Positions 34,678 through 46,615 of a stretch of 64,000 nucleotides of DNA are shown here, one piece after another; position 1 is the first letter of the stretch, and each line of letters begins with the position of its first letter. Under the pieces are notes generated by a model. It was not told the origin of the DNA and ran no database searches. It worked only from the letters and a program-made list of their open reading frames with translations. A program made the translations under genes and the position numbers. The DNA is from Ashinkailepas kermadecensis. Taxonomy: Eukaryota > Arthropoda > Thecostraca > Neolepadidae. The stretch covers positions 186,001 to 250,000 of the forward strand of contig JAOTOM010004749.1 of assembly GCA_034440615.1 (NCBI GenBank). The letters run 5' to 3'.

Positions 34678-37600
34678 GTAATGGCGTCGACTGTGATGAT
34701 GCTATGATACATGCTGTGTGGTGTGTGTTCTTTCAAAGTGCGTTGGCACGTTTTTGACTTGCGGTTGGTTGCACTATGGTTATGACAATCTCTGACTATA
34801 TCTGATCCCCAGGTAATTTTGTCTGGTACAGTGATCATATTATGTTGGTGGTGTACCATTGTTTAGTTAATAATTTCAGTTGCTTACGCGGCCACCGGTT
34901 TGCACCGGTCGTGGCGACGCCACCTTCCCAAAACAGGAACCAAAGTAAGCTTAATACCCGCCAGGAAGCGTAGTCGGATGTGAACGATTCTTGGAACATA
35001 TGGACCTAACAGCTGGGCCGTACCTCGCAGTCAATTGCATGCGCCGCCGCTGTTGATGCTATCGATGTGATAGGATTGAGGAGCAAAAGAAAGCTCCTCG
35101 TCAGTACTAATGCTCAACACCCACCTGAATCGCAAACCAGTGTTGGGTATGTCCATCAAACAGCATTTGTGTCAGTCTAAAAGCTTAACATGGGGCGATA
35201 TTGTGCACAGTTCAGACAGGTGTCGTCTGCTCGGTGTTCAGCATCACACAAGCATTGCGATTACTGCCAATAGCTGACAAGACGGCAAGCTTGGTTGAGC
35301 AGTGCTATAATCGTGTTACCGTGTTAATAGCAGCATTATTAGCAGTGGATTTGTTTTCTCTTCACATCACAATTTCCATTTCTGGGCGCTGCATGGCCGA
35401 CGCAGTCAATGTGCCCGTACATTTAAATAACCAACCAACCAACAATGTCCATTCCATCTATTCATTTCCTCAAGTTCGTTCCTGTTGTATTTAGCTGCAA
35501 CTGTGATTCACAGGTTCGCCAAGCCCATGCAAATCCATTTATACGGTCTGTCTGTCCGGATGGATACACGCTCAAGATACTGAATGCCGTCGACTCTCAG
35601 AAACCGGCCATCGTCGAGGCTCAAAATCAGCTGATGCATCGGTTCAAGGATGCCGGATTCACGTAGGAATTTCACGCAAAGATCGCTGATGTCATTTTGT
35701 GCAAGCTTGCAAAATGTTTTGGCATTCTGAAAGCAAATGTGCCTTCTATATGCTAATATGTATGCATTCATGCAGTTCTTTAATATGCTATGTCCCCTTG
35801 GAAGGTACTGTCTGTCTTTTCTGGTGCATATGTTCTATGGTTCGTATTTTGTTACATTTTCCGCCTCTATATGCTAATGTGTATGCATCCGTGCAGTTCT
35901 TTAATATGTTATGTCTCCTTGGAAAATACTGTCTGTATTTCTTGGTGCATAGGTTCTCTTGTTCATATTTTGTTACATTTTCCACGTCTATGCTTCTTTT
36001 GTTTTTCTCTTTTTTTGCTGTATTTGCTGTTTCTATGCTGTCGCTTATCGTACTTGCTAGTGAGCTGTTGCCTGACGCCCTGTCAGTGGACTGGGTCAGT
36101 AGTTGGTAGTGTGGGAGGCGGATGACTCCCTTCTGCCGCCGTCTGCAGTGTTCCATACCCTGTCGCCACCATGGACAACGCCGAATGGTCGCTGCAAACT
36201 CTGAGTACTACACCAGCTGCCTGCTGGCCGCCCCAAACTGGTAGGCTCTTTAGTCTGGCAATTGGTCACGCACACAATAGTTGCAATGGCATGGAGGTAC
36301 CTTTATCGTCTGCATGTGCTGCCACACGTGTAGTGCGGTATGAAGTCTTCGGGCCCCTTCTTAGTCGTTCATTTTGACTTGATGTGAAACAGAGTTATAT
36401 TTGTGTTTTGTGATCATGGACGTGAAGAGGAAAAATTTATGGAAATGGAATGTGGAGAGAATATTTTTTCCTTAAACATGTCATCAAAATCTAAGTTTGC
36501 ACTTCCCAGTGAATCTTGATAACTTTACCACAGTGGTTGATTGTCAAACAGCACCATTCAAGACCACATGAGAAAATGCGGACGATTTTCTGAAGAGGAT
36601 GATATTCTTGAGGCCAAAAATCCAGGAGCAACCTTTTTTCTTTTTTAAAGAAATTTAGTCCGAATGCTTGCTGGGGTGGCTTTATGAACCAGGGTCCTAT
36701 CATTAAGCAGAGCTTGTTGCGTGAACCCTGGCACCACCACCCGATCCATGAATTCCATTTCAACTGCAGAATTTTGACCGAGAGTTTAACGTGCCGTCAA
36801 TGCACCGACACGGCCAACCCTTTTTCAACCCTGATGTGAAGCATAGCTTATATATCTGGATCAGCGGCATGAGACCATATTCAGCGGATTCCCTCCTTGC
36901 GCTCGCAAAACATTTTTTTAAATAAACCTTTTCCCGGCAGTTATATCCTCAGATGCCCTCCCTGTGGTACCAAGTCGACAGTATACATATCTCACAGTTC
37001 CTCTGCTGAGATCTCTTCCCTAACAACCCTGATGTATGGGAGACATGGTCCGAAGTACTGGACACTTCTGGACGTACGCTCCGGAGAACAAAAGTACTGC
37101 ACTCACCCATTGTCCATTCTGCACTCACCAAAATTGTCCATTCTTGCACTCACCCATTCCCGACCGGCCTGCTCGCTCATGTCACAGGGGATCGTGCGGC
37201 GACCGGTCAAGATCGTTCGGTCGACCTAGACCGCAACATGAAAGAAGGGTATATGCGCCCTCACGCCCCCCCCTCCCGGGACAGGGCGTCCAAAGCAGCC
37301 GGGTATTTCGAACGCTGGTGGGAGATCCTCCGTTTTCCTGTAGTATCTCAGTTTATTGCAACGGTTCTCAACTTTTATCGTTCCTTTCCTTTCCCTTTTA
37401 TCGTTCTCAAGTTTTTCCTTCCCACAAAACGGCGTGTATCGCACATCACCTCTTGCTATGCATGTCACAAAGCACAGCATGAATCACATATTACACCTTG
37501 TTGTGCCGTCGTTTCCCTATCCCTTCGTCCTCACCTGAAAGCTCGAAGTCTCCCATGATGAGTTCCTCTCGGCTGAGAAGCTCCGCTGCCTAGAATAAGA

Positions 37601-40600
37601 ATGAATAAAATGTACATCTTGAGCCTAATTCTAAGTGAAGATTCTATCCTAATTAAATCCTTTATCTCCTCTTACATGACCATAATTCCCTCAGACCTCT
37701 CCTCATTATTATGTATATCCGATATCCTCAGTATCCTCCGCATCATCAAACTCTCACTCAGCTTAGACCTCTCCGTATTATCAAACTCACCCTTAGCATC
37801 AGACCTCTCTGTATTACCAGACTTCCTCAGTGCTGGACCCCTTCGCACTTCCAGACTCTTCCTCAGCATCGGAGTCCTCCGCATTACCAGACTTTTTCTC
37901 AGTATCGGAGTCCCCCGCATTATCGGACTATCTCTCAGTGACAGACCCTTATCCCATCACTATAGTCATGTGCAATAGTGATGGGCAGCCAGCAGTGTCC
38001 AGCAATGCTGGGTCGATTCGCGTTACCATACTCTCCCTCAGCATCAGAGTTCTGACTGGCTTGTTCAGGCTTTGTTTTTCACATGTATATATTGCCATCC
38101 AACACCTCTTGCAAGACCTTTGCAGACATCGTGGTCAATGTTCCCTTTCAACACTACACCTTTTCTTGCATATTTTTAGCTTTGCACAAATACTGCATGG
38201 TTTACATTTGGTAGCTATGACAAGGGGATTATAAAGAAATGCTCAATGTTTATACCAAACCCATACCACAAGTAGTGCAACGTAGTGAAATAACGCTGAC
38301 CCCATATTTTGGCCGTAGTAACTCAGACAGTAAGGCCCTATGTCACAAATATGGATCCCATGCACGTCAGCAATCAGCATTCCCGCCGAAGGATTGGTCA
38401 CCGCACGTGTTCGTCCCCTCAGATTCCGGACCCAGCACCGATCACATCGTGCGATTGCTGGTCTTCATTCCGGGCGAGGTGCTGCACACGGTGCCCTACA
38501 CCTCGACTCTGATGTTCGAGTCGGGTGAGATGGCCGCGCGTATCAGCAACTGCCTCCAGGTGCGTCGAATATCAATGTTCCAATGTCCTGCCCGTGGATG
38601 TTTTTCTATGACAATATTGTGCCCTTGCACGTCAGCTGTCAAATAATGTGGGTCTGTTGGCTTGCCTATGCAAGTTGTCCTGTTGAAACTACGAGAACGA
38701 TTTAGCCTGCTATTTGATTCAAGTAATCTTCACCATAAGATAAGGTGCCTTAGCAGCTGCGTTGTTGTCAGCTTGCTGTAATACAACAGTAATACCCACG
38801 GTTTGTGAAACCAGCTTGGCATCTCTGGTGTATGTTGTGCAAGAATGCCTTAGACGACGTAGGGAGCTGGTTCCATATGCAAGTCATTCTCATGGAACCA
38901 AAATATACTTGCAATCTGCGTGCATATGTGTCAAATATGCGTTTTCCGGAAAGCAGGGATCTATATCTCTCAGATTGAATTTAAGAAATTCCAGTTACTC
39001 TGTTGGAAAAACTTAATATCTTGCAGTCGCCGTGGCTAGATGATGCACCGACATCACGGCTCGTTGGAAGAGCTCTGAAGGCTCAAAAGACGAGACACAT
39101 ACCATTCGAGAGCTGAGCATGTGCTGTATGCGAAAACGTAATTTGTATCCAAATCTACCGATCGCTTTTTGAACCGTACTTTTGTTATATTTTGCCATTG
39201 TTCCAATTAATCGAGCCGGCTGCTTGAGCTATGGTCATGCGTCTTGTATGGTACCTGTCAACCCCTCAAGCTATAGGCCACAATATCTAGTAGGTAACAC
39301 TACCTTGAGCTTCTCACAGTCGCTGCATGAATATTCATAACACCCTGATCTTCAATGCATTCGCATTACTTGTTGCCTTCCATCCCATATGCGTATGAAC
39401 ATATGGGATGGAACGACAGCAACTGAGAATTCACCGCCTGGAGCCTGCTCCACGGAGCCGAGCAGACGAGATCGCTCGAAAGCTGTCAAAGCGGTGCAAA
39501 AAAAAATACCATGAACCCACAATTTCATAAACACAATGCGATGTCAATGAAATACTATTTGCTTCACCACCACCACCACCGTTCTGCGCTTCAACAAAGC
39601 CTTCACGACGATCGATCTAAGTTATGTGATTTCATCCCTCAGATCCGTTTCTGATGGACCTAATACGATGCACCATGATATTATCAAACACCTTCCCAAA
39701 GATGGGCTAGACATTATTCTGTCTCTTTATAACGTCATGTGGGAAGCAGGCGTATTTCCGCCGGCGCGGCGTGAGGCAATCGGCGTTCTCATTCTCAAAC
39801 CACGTGAAAGAGGTAATTATCCCCTACATTACCGCCCGGCATCTCTTACATCGGCGCTATTCAAGCTTCTTTTTAATGATAAAGGTTGATGTGGTTTTTA
39901 AAATCCACTAATCAGCTAAATGACGCACCGTCATACAGTAGCCATGTTGTTTGATATTGAATGTGCGTTTGACACTACATGGCGCAATGGATCATTAGGC
40001 AAACTGTGGCATTCGCGGCCCCATGGGAGTCTTTCAGGGAAACTTTTTACCCGAACGATTCTTCTGAGTGCGTGGCCGGAACATTTTCAAACAGATTTCT
40101 GCAAGCCGACGGTGTGCCACAAGGAAGTGTATTAGCTGTAGTATTATTCGCGATTTCGATCAATAATATAGACGATAGATTAACACTTTCAATCGGACTA
40201 GCTCTCTTTGTGGACGACTTTTCCGTGTGGCGCTGCTCTCGTGGTCTCTGCGGCATCCAGAGGGAACTTCAACTGGCTGTCTGGAAATTGGAAATTGGTG
40301 TCGCACGATGGGTTTCCGTTTCTCTCCCACGAAGGCGGCAGCCGTCCACTTTTGTCGCCGCATGCAGTGTTCAGATCTCGTAATTAAGATAATTGGATGG
40401 CCTGTTTCCACTCAACGGTTCGTCAGATTTCTCTGGATGCGGATGGACACACGAAACATTCTAGAAATCACATCATACGGTTGACAGAGTTGCACCAGGG
40501 GACTACAAATTTTAAAGTGGTGTCTCGTTGCTCATACGGAGCAACGGTTCATGCGTTCAACCGGCAGCGTTCTTGTTGAGACTGACGAGCCTCCTTTGTC

Positions 40601-43600
40601 ACTACGACGTGAAATGCTAGGACTATGCGTGTAAGCTCGCCCAAACCCAACAAATCCGACGTGCCAATGGATATATTCTACTCTACCGGCCACACGATCG
40701 AATACCAGGAAATCACTTTTACCTTCACCCTACGTAATGCTAGCAGATGACTAGCTGATGACATTTATAGTTACATCTGTAGACATATTTACATTACTTG
40801 AAGAAGTATATTTTGATGTTATCTATCGCCCGTCGTAAGCGTTCAAATATGAGTTAAGACTCATCATCAAACCATAATATGACGACAGATTGCGTTATGT
40901 GCGCAAAATGACCGACATAGTCGACGAGCCTTAAAACAAATCCACCATCAGCTCCACCATATCCACGGAGACGACATTTGATCAAATATCTGAAAAATGT
41001 CAAACCTCGAATTAGTTAATTTTATTAGGTATATGGGTATAGTCCTTCGTGAAAGCTCTCAGAAAGTCAGAACGGAACCCGGCACTCAGAAAGTCAGAAC
41101 GGCTCCAACGTTCTGAGGTTTTTCATAAAGAACTAGACACACTTAACTTATATAATCTAACTGACTTATATTATGCTTCAGATACTTCATAGAATATCCC
41201 CAGGGGTGAATTATCAGTCAGTTTGTCGCTACGGACGATTTCATTTGCATATGTGGCTGAAAGTAAAATGTAATGCCAATGCGCAGTGGCTTTGTAAAAA
41301 TGTAATGCAAATGTAACAGTGGGACTCATCTGACAGTCGCTCGGTCCAAATAACCACTCTGAAAGTCGATCTGTCCCCTGGACCCATCTGACAGTCACTC
41401 TCTCCGCATGACCCCTCCGACAGTCGATCTGTCCTCTGGACCCATCTGACAGTCGCTCTGTCCACATGATTCCTCTGAAAGTCGATCTGTCCCCTGGACT
41501 CACTTGACAGTCAATCTGTCCCTTGGACCCATATGGCAGTCGCTCTGTCCACATGACCCCTATGTCAGTCGGTCTGTCCCCTGGACCCATCTGACAGTCG
41601 AGCTGTCCACATGACTCCTCTGACAGTCGATCTGTTCCCTGGAGTCATCTGTTAGTCGCTCTGTTCACATGACCCCTCTGACAGTCGATCTGTTTCCTGG
41701 ACCCACCTGACAGTCGCTCTGTCCCCTGGACCCCTCCGACAGTCGACCTGTCCTCTGGGCCCATCCGACAGTCACTATCTACAGGATCCCTCCGACAGTC
41801 GTTATGTCCCATGGACTCATCTGACAGTCGCTCTGTCCCCTGGACCCCTCTGACAGTCACTGTCCAGGTCTGCCCCCGGAGCCTCTCTGACGACGGTTCT
41901 GTCCACAGGACTTCGACCACCCGGTGTACGATACGCTGGAGTCGCCGTTTTTCCTGCGTAACGTGCCGGCGGTGGCCCAGTTCACCTGGGTGGTGCCGGA
42001 CCCGGAGCGGCGCGCTATGGTCGAGCAGGCGATTCAGCAGTTCACCGAGCGTGTCTCGCCCGTGCTGGACCAGCTACCGCAGGGTGAGACCCGGCACCGT
42101 CCTGAGGAAACCCTTACCCTGCCTGAGGAGTTGGTGCGTTGGCGAGGTGTATTGCGGGGATCGGAGGCCGGACACGAGCTGGCGCCAGTCAGGCATGGAG
42201 GTGGCGAGCAGCGACCATCCTCTCGGCACCCGTATTTTATGATTATTTATTTCCTTGGTGGTGTACGAAGCTCATCTGTTTTACTCCAATCTATTTTTCA
42301 TTTTCCTTTATGTGTGTGTCTACATTTATCAGTGAGTCAGCTGCTGTGAATGCGCTGCTATAAATATGTATTCCACTTCACCAGTGTCATCACCAGCGAT
42401 CCCAGTACGGTAGATGCTATCTCGTCATGTCACCCGAACTCGACTCGACTCTGCCCCTGCTGCGCCCAGGCGCGCTGCACGGCGACCTGAACGAGCAGAA
42501 CCTGCTGGTGGCGCCGGACGCGCGCGGCGCGCACCATTTGGTGGGCTTGCTCGACTTCGGCGACAGTCACCGGTCTGCGCAGCTGTTCGAGCTGGCGCTG
42601 GTCGTCATGTACCTGATGGTCGACTGTAGCCAGATGGAGCGACTGGATGTCGGCGGTCACGTGCTGGCCGGCTACGCGCGCCACCGCCGGCTGACGGCGC
42701 AGGAGCTGGCTCTGCTGCAGGTACGTGTCGCTGAGGTCACGTGCTGGCCGGGTGACGGCACAGGGGCTGGCTCTGCTGCAGGTACGTGTCACTGAGGTCA
42801 CTGCTGGTCGGCTTTATACCCTGTAGGAGCTGCCTCTGCTGCAGGTACGTGTTGCTGAGGTCCTGCCGGCCGCCTGACGGCGCAGGAGCTGGCTCTGCTG
42901 CAGGCACGTGTTGCTGAGGTCACTGCTGACCGGCTTCACATGCTGGAGGAGCTGGCTCTGCTGCAGATACGTGTTGCTGAGGTCACTGCTGACCGGCTGT
43001 ACATGCTGCAGGAGCTGGCTCTGCTGCAGGTACGTATTGCTGAGGTCACTGCTGACCGGCTTTACATGGGGTGGGAGCTGGCTCTGTTGCAGGTGCGTGT
43101 TGCTGAGGTCACTGCTGACCGGTTTTACATGGGGCGGGAGCTGGCTCTGTTGCGGGTACGTGTTGCTGAGGTCACTGCTGACCGGTTTTACACCGCAGGA
43201 GCTAGCTATGCTGCAGGTACAGGCTGCTGCTGCTACCGAGTGTTGGGCTCGTTGAGCCACCAGCCAGCACCGGGTAAGAAGTTCAATGGGTTGTTGCCCG
43301 TACTGGGGTCATGCATGCCGCAATTCCATCTCGTGATAATTTGCATTTGAATGGAGTGTCTGCGACTTCTGCATTCCCCGTTTCATACGCATTACCCCCT
43401 CCACGGCTCCAAATCCTTGATGCGTAATAGACGCGGCATGGGCACCGTAGGTGCACCAAAGGCCATAACGTTGCAACAATCGATCCATCCGTGTCCGGTG
43501 ATGACGGGCGGGGTGTCTTGGTCGGCAGACGTGTGTGTGCGCCCGGTTCGTGCAGTCGCTGGTGCTGGGCGCGTTGGCGTACCACCAGAATCCGGTCAAC

Positions 43601-43717
43601 GAGTACGTGTTGATAACCGCCACCAACGGCTGGACCGCCCTCAAGCAGATCTGGCAGGAGCCCCAGGAGCGGCTGCACGCGCGGTGGCAGCGCATTCAGC
43701 AGCAGTACCGGCAGTGA
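34546..43717 (+). CDS. Hydroxylysine kinase-like protein, six exons
   Basis: The assembled gene joins 34546-34677, 35514-35662, 38331-38559, 41909-42083, 42470-42720 and 43529-43717. All introns are GT/AG, the phases agree, and the product is 374 residues, about the length of human HYKK. The protein is an aminoglycoside-phosphotransferase-fold kinase; HYKK phosphorylates 5-hydroxy-L-lysine using GTP in lysine and collagen catabolism. Visible hallmarks are YDDLNFHV near residue 36, the catalytic loop HGDLNEQN (232-239; catalytic Asp234) and the metal-binding DFGD (257-260). The fragment GGHVLAGYARH and the C-terminal VCARFVQSL also fit the family. Coding exons are strongly G/C at third positions, unlike the AT-rich introns. 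Intron 1 holds a mini-retroposon, intron 3 a LINE fragment and a minisatellite, and intron 5 an array derived from the exon 5 donor. No start upstream was preferred because family homology begins soon after this ATG. Confidence 0.93.
35381..35442 (+). mobile_element. Hairpin mini-retroposon in intron 1
   Basis: Plus-strand sense here. Starts TCTGGGCGCTGCATGGCC, keeps part of the outer stem (GGGCGC against GTGCCC), and ends in ATTTAAATAACCAACCAACC. Flanked by an 11-bp direct repeat with one mismatch (CAATTTCCATT 35370-35380; CAATGTCCATT 35443-35453). Confidence 0.75.
35514..35662 (+). CDS. HYKK-like exon 2
   Basis: Follows acceptor TTCACAG. It encodes GYTLKILNAVDSQKPAIVEA, covering the ATP-anchoring lysine strand (LKILN), and HRFKDAGF, and ends two bases into a threonine codon at donor GTAGGA. 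Confidence 0.92.
35750..35990. repeat. Two-copy tandem duplication, ~119 bp
   Basis: In intron 2 a segment holding TATGCTAATGTGTATGCATC, GCAGTTCTTTAATATG and TTTTGTTACATTTTCC is present twice in tandem with moderate divergence. Confidence 0.85.
36664..36759 (-). repeat. Dispersed repeat, copy 2
   Basis: Reverse-oriented diverged copy of the repeat at 14563-14652; shared words GGTGGCTTTATGAACCAGGG and AGCAGAGCTTGTTG. Confidence 0.7.
37680..37940. repeat. Degenerate ~33-36 bp repeat
   Basis: Recurring CTCCGCATTACCAGACT and CCTCAGCATCGGAGTC words in intron 2, diverged at the left end. Confidence 0.65.
38331..38559 (+). CDS. HYKK-like exon 3
   Basis: I place the acceptor at CTCAGACAG (38322-38330) because it alone restores phase 2 and gives GFTKALCHKYG, which aligns with the family. 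Later AGs at 38368 or so break the frame. It encodes the hinge region DHIVRLLVFIPGEVLHTVPY and ends CLQ at donor GTGCGT. Confidence 0.88.
39595..40740 (+). pseudogene. Decayed LINE reverse transcriptase in intron 3
   Basis: Three plus frames in succession encode non-LTR retrotransposon reverse transcriptase pieces: FTTIDLSYVISSL, DGPNTMHHDIIKHLPKDGL, AGVFPPARREAIGVL, then FDIECAFDTTW, GVPQGSVLAVVLFAISINNI, LFVDDFSVW (corresponding to the catalytic A(D)D box) and MGFRFSPTKAAAVHFCRR. Later EPPLSLRREMLGL matches the segment after the RT domain. Frameshifts and missing blocks show it is inactive. Jockey-type elements are the closest family by eye. It is on the same strand as the host gene. Confidence 0.88.
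41320..41908. repeat. 29-bp minisatellite abutting exon 4
   Basis: About eighteen to twenty copies of a unit GACAGTCGATCTGTCCCCTGGACCCATCT-like, quoted here only in part: GACAGTCGATCTGTCC and TGGACCCATCT. A variant has CTGTCCACATGACCCC. The final copy reads CTGTCCACAGGACTTC, which supplies the exon 4 splice acceptor. Confidence 0.92.
41909..42083 (+). CDS. HYKK-like exon 4
   Basis: Follows acceptor GTCCACAG, phase 0. It encodes FDHPVYDTLESPFFLRNVP and a helical segment up to DQLPQ, one base into a glycine codon, donor GTGAGA. The acceptor belongs to the last, altered copy of the minisatellite at 41320-41908. Confidence 0.9.
42470..42720 (+). CDS. HYKK-like exon 5, catalytic core
   Basis: Follows acceptor GCGCCCAG. 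It encodes the phosphotransferase catalytic loop HGDLNEQN and the metal-binding DFGD, then GGHVLAGYARHRRLTAQELA. Both key aspartates are present. It ends CTGCTGCAG at donor GTACGT, phase 0. The last ~63 bases plus donor are the source of the array in intron 5. Confidence 0.95.
42721..43230. repeat. 63-bp array seeded by exon 5 donor
   Basis: Eight further copies of the exon 5 end plus donor occur in intron 5. The exon-end motif GCTGGCTCTGCTGCAG with GTACGTGT recurs with donor positions at 42782, 42845, 42904, 42967, 43030, 43093, 43156 and 43217 after the genuine donor at 42721. Six keep GT, one is GC (42904) and one AT (42967). Spacing is 59-63 bp, mostly 63. Confidence 0.93.
43529..43717 (+). 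CDS. HYKK-like exon 6 and stop
   Basis: Follows acceptor GTCGGCAG, phase 0. It encodes VCARFVQSLVLGALAYHQNP and NGWTALKQIW, then a Gln/Arg-rich end, stop TGA at 43715-43717. No AATAAA is close behind; the first I noticed is near 44772, so the polyadenylation site is uncertain. Confidence 0.92.
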   Translation, partial: TCVCARFVQSLVLGALAYHQNPVNEYVLITATNGWTALKQIWQEPQERLHARWQRIQQQYRQ

Positions 43718-45560
43718 CGAGCGCCGCGCGCCGGCCGAGGCAGGCCAGCTGCCGATGTTGGCGGCGATCTGTGCGGCAGGCTTGGGTGGGAACTGTCGGG
43801 ACGTGGCTGGACCCGTCCGGGTGATCACCGTACACGGCGCTGTGTCTAGTCCCTCATCGGAGACAGCAAGCGAACTTTAGTCCCGGCAGGGCGCTGCCAT
43901 GGTTATGATGAAGGCACACCATGCAAAGGTGGCTTCGGCTAGGCTGCTGTTGGTCCACATCAGAGACATAGCTTATGTGAAATGTTATATTCAAGTATCT
44001 GCTGATCGCAAATGCATAGCACGTGGTTGATGTCTTACATAAGTGCATTCGTTAATGGGGATAAACATTAGACGGGCTGGTATCCATATGCTGTTTATAT
44101 TCATCGACTGAGCTTTGTTGACTAGACAGAGACGTTTCTGTTTTTTGTATAATGATAGCTGCTTTCAAGCAGCATATGGTTGTCATACATGCATTCGTTC
44201 CAGGATAGCATGATGGTATCCATTTATACATCTTGTTATCGTGTTGTAGCTGTGTGGAGTACTGGTGTCCAGAATCCGCCACTGCCAGAATGAATGTTTC
44301 AAATGTGCATAGCCATGCTACTATCGCTCAATTACCAGGCATGTGATATCAGACACGGTATGGCATTCTGTGCAACTACGGCAATATCCGATCGCCTCAA
44401 GCAGTAATATTCCACGACAATGATGAACAATGCAAAGTTCAGCGTTGTGGATGCTCATCTTTGTATGTCATGTTTATAGAATGCATCGTACGTTATTTGT
44501 ATTCAGTCGATGCGTGCATAGACCTTGCTCAGTTTTCCATAGGTCGTTTTTAACGTCAGTGAATCGAAGTACCTACACAACGATAATGATAATTGTGGCA
44601 CGGGAGCAATCTAGCTGATCGTCTGTTTTTCCAACATTAACCACTTCGATTGTGTAACAACAGACGAAATTTGTGATCACGCCATTGAGCTGGACGTTGG
44701 CCATTACTGCTCAAGCCTTACGCCTTTCCAGTTTAGAGACCCGCACAGATTTCCCACTTCTATATCACACGAAATAAATCGATGTTGTATGTGTGTTGTG
44801 TATGGCTTCCAATCTCCATCTGTGGTAAAAGGCTGACTCGCGGTAAGTTGTACTGGAAAACCTGAGCGAGGGTGATATGGGGTCGGACCCCGCCGTTCGA
44901 TCACAGGTTTGTCAAGTTTACATGGAAGCGAAAGATCTGAAGCGGGAAATTTCCCTCCTCTCCTGCTTGTAAAATATATCGGGGCTGAGATACCCGCCGG
45001 CAGCACTATTCGGCACTGAAAACGGCATATCCGGAGCTTGGTTTCCTTTGGGACACCGACTTAATGAAAATAATGTGTAGTTGAGTGCCAGCATGACCTT
45101 AAAGCGCCAGCAGATAGTGTTACATCTACGACAGACATGTTGTGGATGTAATGCTATTCGGTGCTTATGGGAGGGGGTCTTGAAGGTCCAGCACCGCTGC
45201 GGCTGCACATCTGGCAAGTGATCATCTCGGCCGTCCCGCCAAGCGCCAAACGTCGGACCAACGCTACGCCACAGCTTGGCGTATATCTCTCGACGTATTC
45301 AACATAAAGTGTCTATTGGTGTCGAATTCTGGGAACCGAACTATTATAATGCATATTTGTTGCTCCGTAGCAATCCAGAAAGATAAAATCAATAATTGCA
45401 TGCTATCAAAACATGTTCTAAATCGTTGCCCACCAGCCAAGTACGCTTTGGAATACCGGCAAGCATTTCATGACAGCTCGGGGGTGGAAGGCGGCAGTGT
45501 AACGGCGATGAGACTCCCGAGCGTCGGAGGAAGCAGCTCAGTGGGGTGCCATGCAATTCT
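43718..45560. other. Downstream flank of the kinase gene
   Basis: 3' UTR and intergenic sequence. Short open frames on both strands show no known domain. Confidence 0.4.
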
Positions 45561-45870
45561 TAACACCTGAGAGGCCCAATCAACATCGAGGAGGCAATGG
45601 TTTATCAAAGTAATACAGCGCTACAACCCTGTTCCTGTCTCGATCTAGCACTGCGTCGATGGAGAACGGCGGTCGGAAGTCGTGCAGGGTACGCTGTGGT
45701 AGTACCCAGGGTATGTGGATGCCGGCCGAAAGCGCGCGGCGAAATTGGAGGCTGGCCAGGGGCGTCGATTTGTATCCTTTTGTGGGGGCCATGTCCCCAC
45801 CAATGTTGATCTTGGCCCACCCAATGTTGATTTTGGCCCCCCCAATAACCTATGCTATTTTATGCTGACA
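45561..45870. other. Open on both strands, unidentified
   Basis: Overlapping 65-71 codon frames on both strands with balanced composition. The right end repeats the words CCAATGTTGATCTTGGCCC and CCAATGTTGATTTTGGCCCC. I recognise no protein. Confidence 0.3.
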
Positions 45871-46524
45871 AGAAAGCTAAAGGGAAAAAAGGAAAAACAC
45901 CATGCTAAGTAGAAACATTGATGTTAACCAGCACATTTTGTACTGAAAAGAAACAGATTTGGATTAGATAGTGGACTGACCTTTTGCTGAAAAATGTAAA
46001 ATTGTTTGCAAAACAAACAAAATAGCTGGAATTCCCTCCACTGTGGAAGTACAGCTTACATCATAAAATGTTCGGATAAGCGATGCTGATGCATTTTAAA
46101 CGATTGTCTTAAAAAAATATGCTAAGCAACTAAACAACAATTGCATGGTCATACTGATGTTTGTATACACCACCAATGGCAAAACCACATGCATATGGAG
46201 CTTTAACATGATTAATTCCATTCTCAATTTCCAGTCATTGTGAAACTTGCATGCAAATCATGGTTATTATTGAGATTGTGGATATACAAAATATAATTAT
46301 CTTCAGCAACCTACCCATCACACCATCAGCTTGATATTTACCAAGATACCTACCAGGTACATGCCCAATGACAATTTGCACGCATTGAATATTGATATGG
46401 GGCAACCCAATCTCAAACTGAACCAACAAAATCAAAGTGTGAGCCAATCTGCCAGCCTATGAAAACATGAGAGAAAAGTCAGCAAGAAGCCGTATAGACA
46501 CCTCATTATAATTGATATTCCTGA

Positions 46525-46615
46525 AAAACAATAGATATTAAGCTATGGCCACACATGACTTCCTAAAAAAACAATAGCTATTAAGCTACGGCCACACATG
46601 ACTTCCTAAACAAAC
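46525..46615. repeat. Two-copy tandem repeat
   Basis: The word string AAGCTATGGCCACACATGAC, then TTCCTAAA..AACAATAG, occurs twice at about 46545 and 46590. Confidence 0.7.

Noticed and set aside
38369..38559. An alternative exon 3 start at the AG in CACGTCAG
   Set aside because: It would leave exon 2 (ending two bases into a codon) out of frame; the acceptor at 38330 restores both frame and family alignment.
42427..42795. A separate single-exon gene of 122 codons
   Set aside because: This is exon 5 of the kinase with flanking intron read through; acceptor at 42469 and donor at 42721 fit the neighbouring exons in phase.
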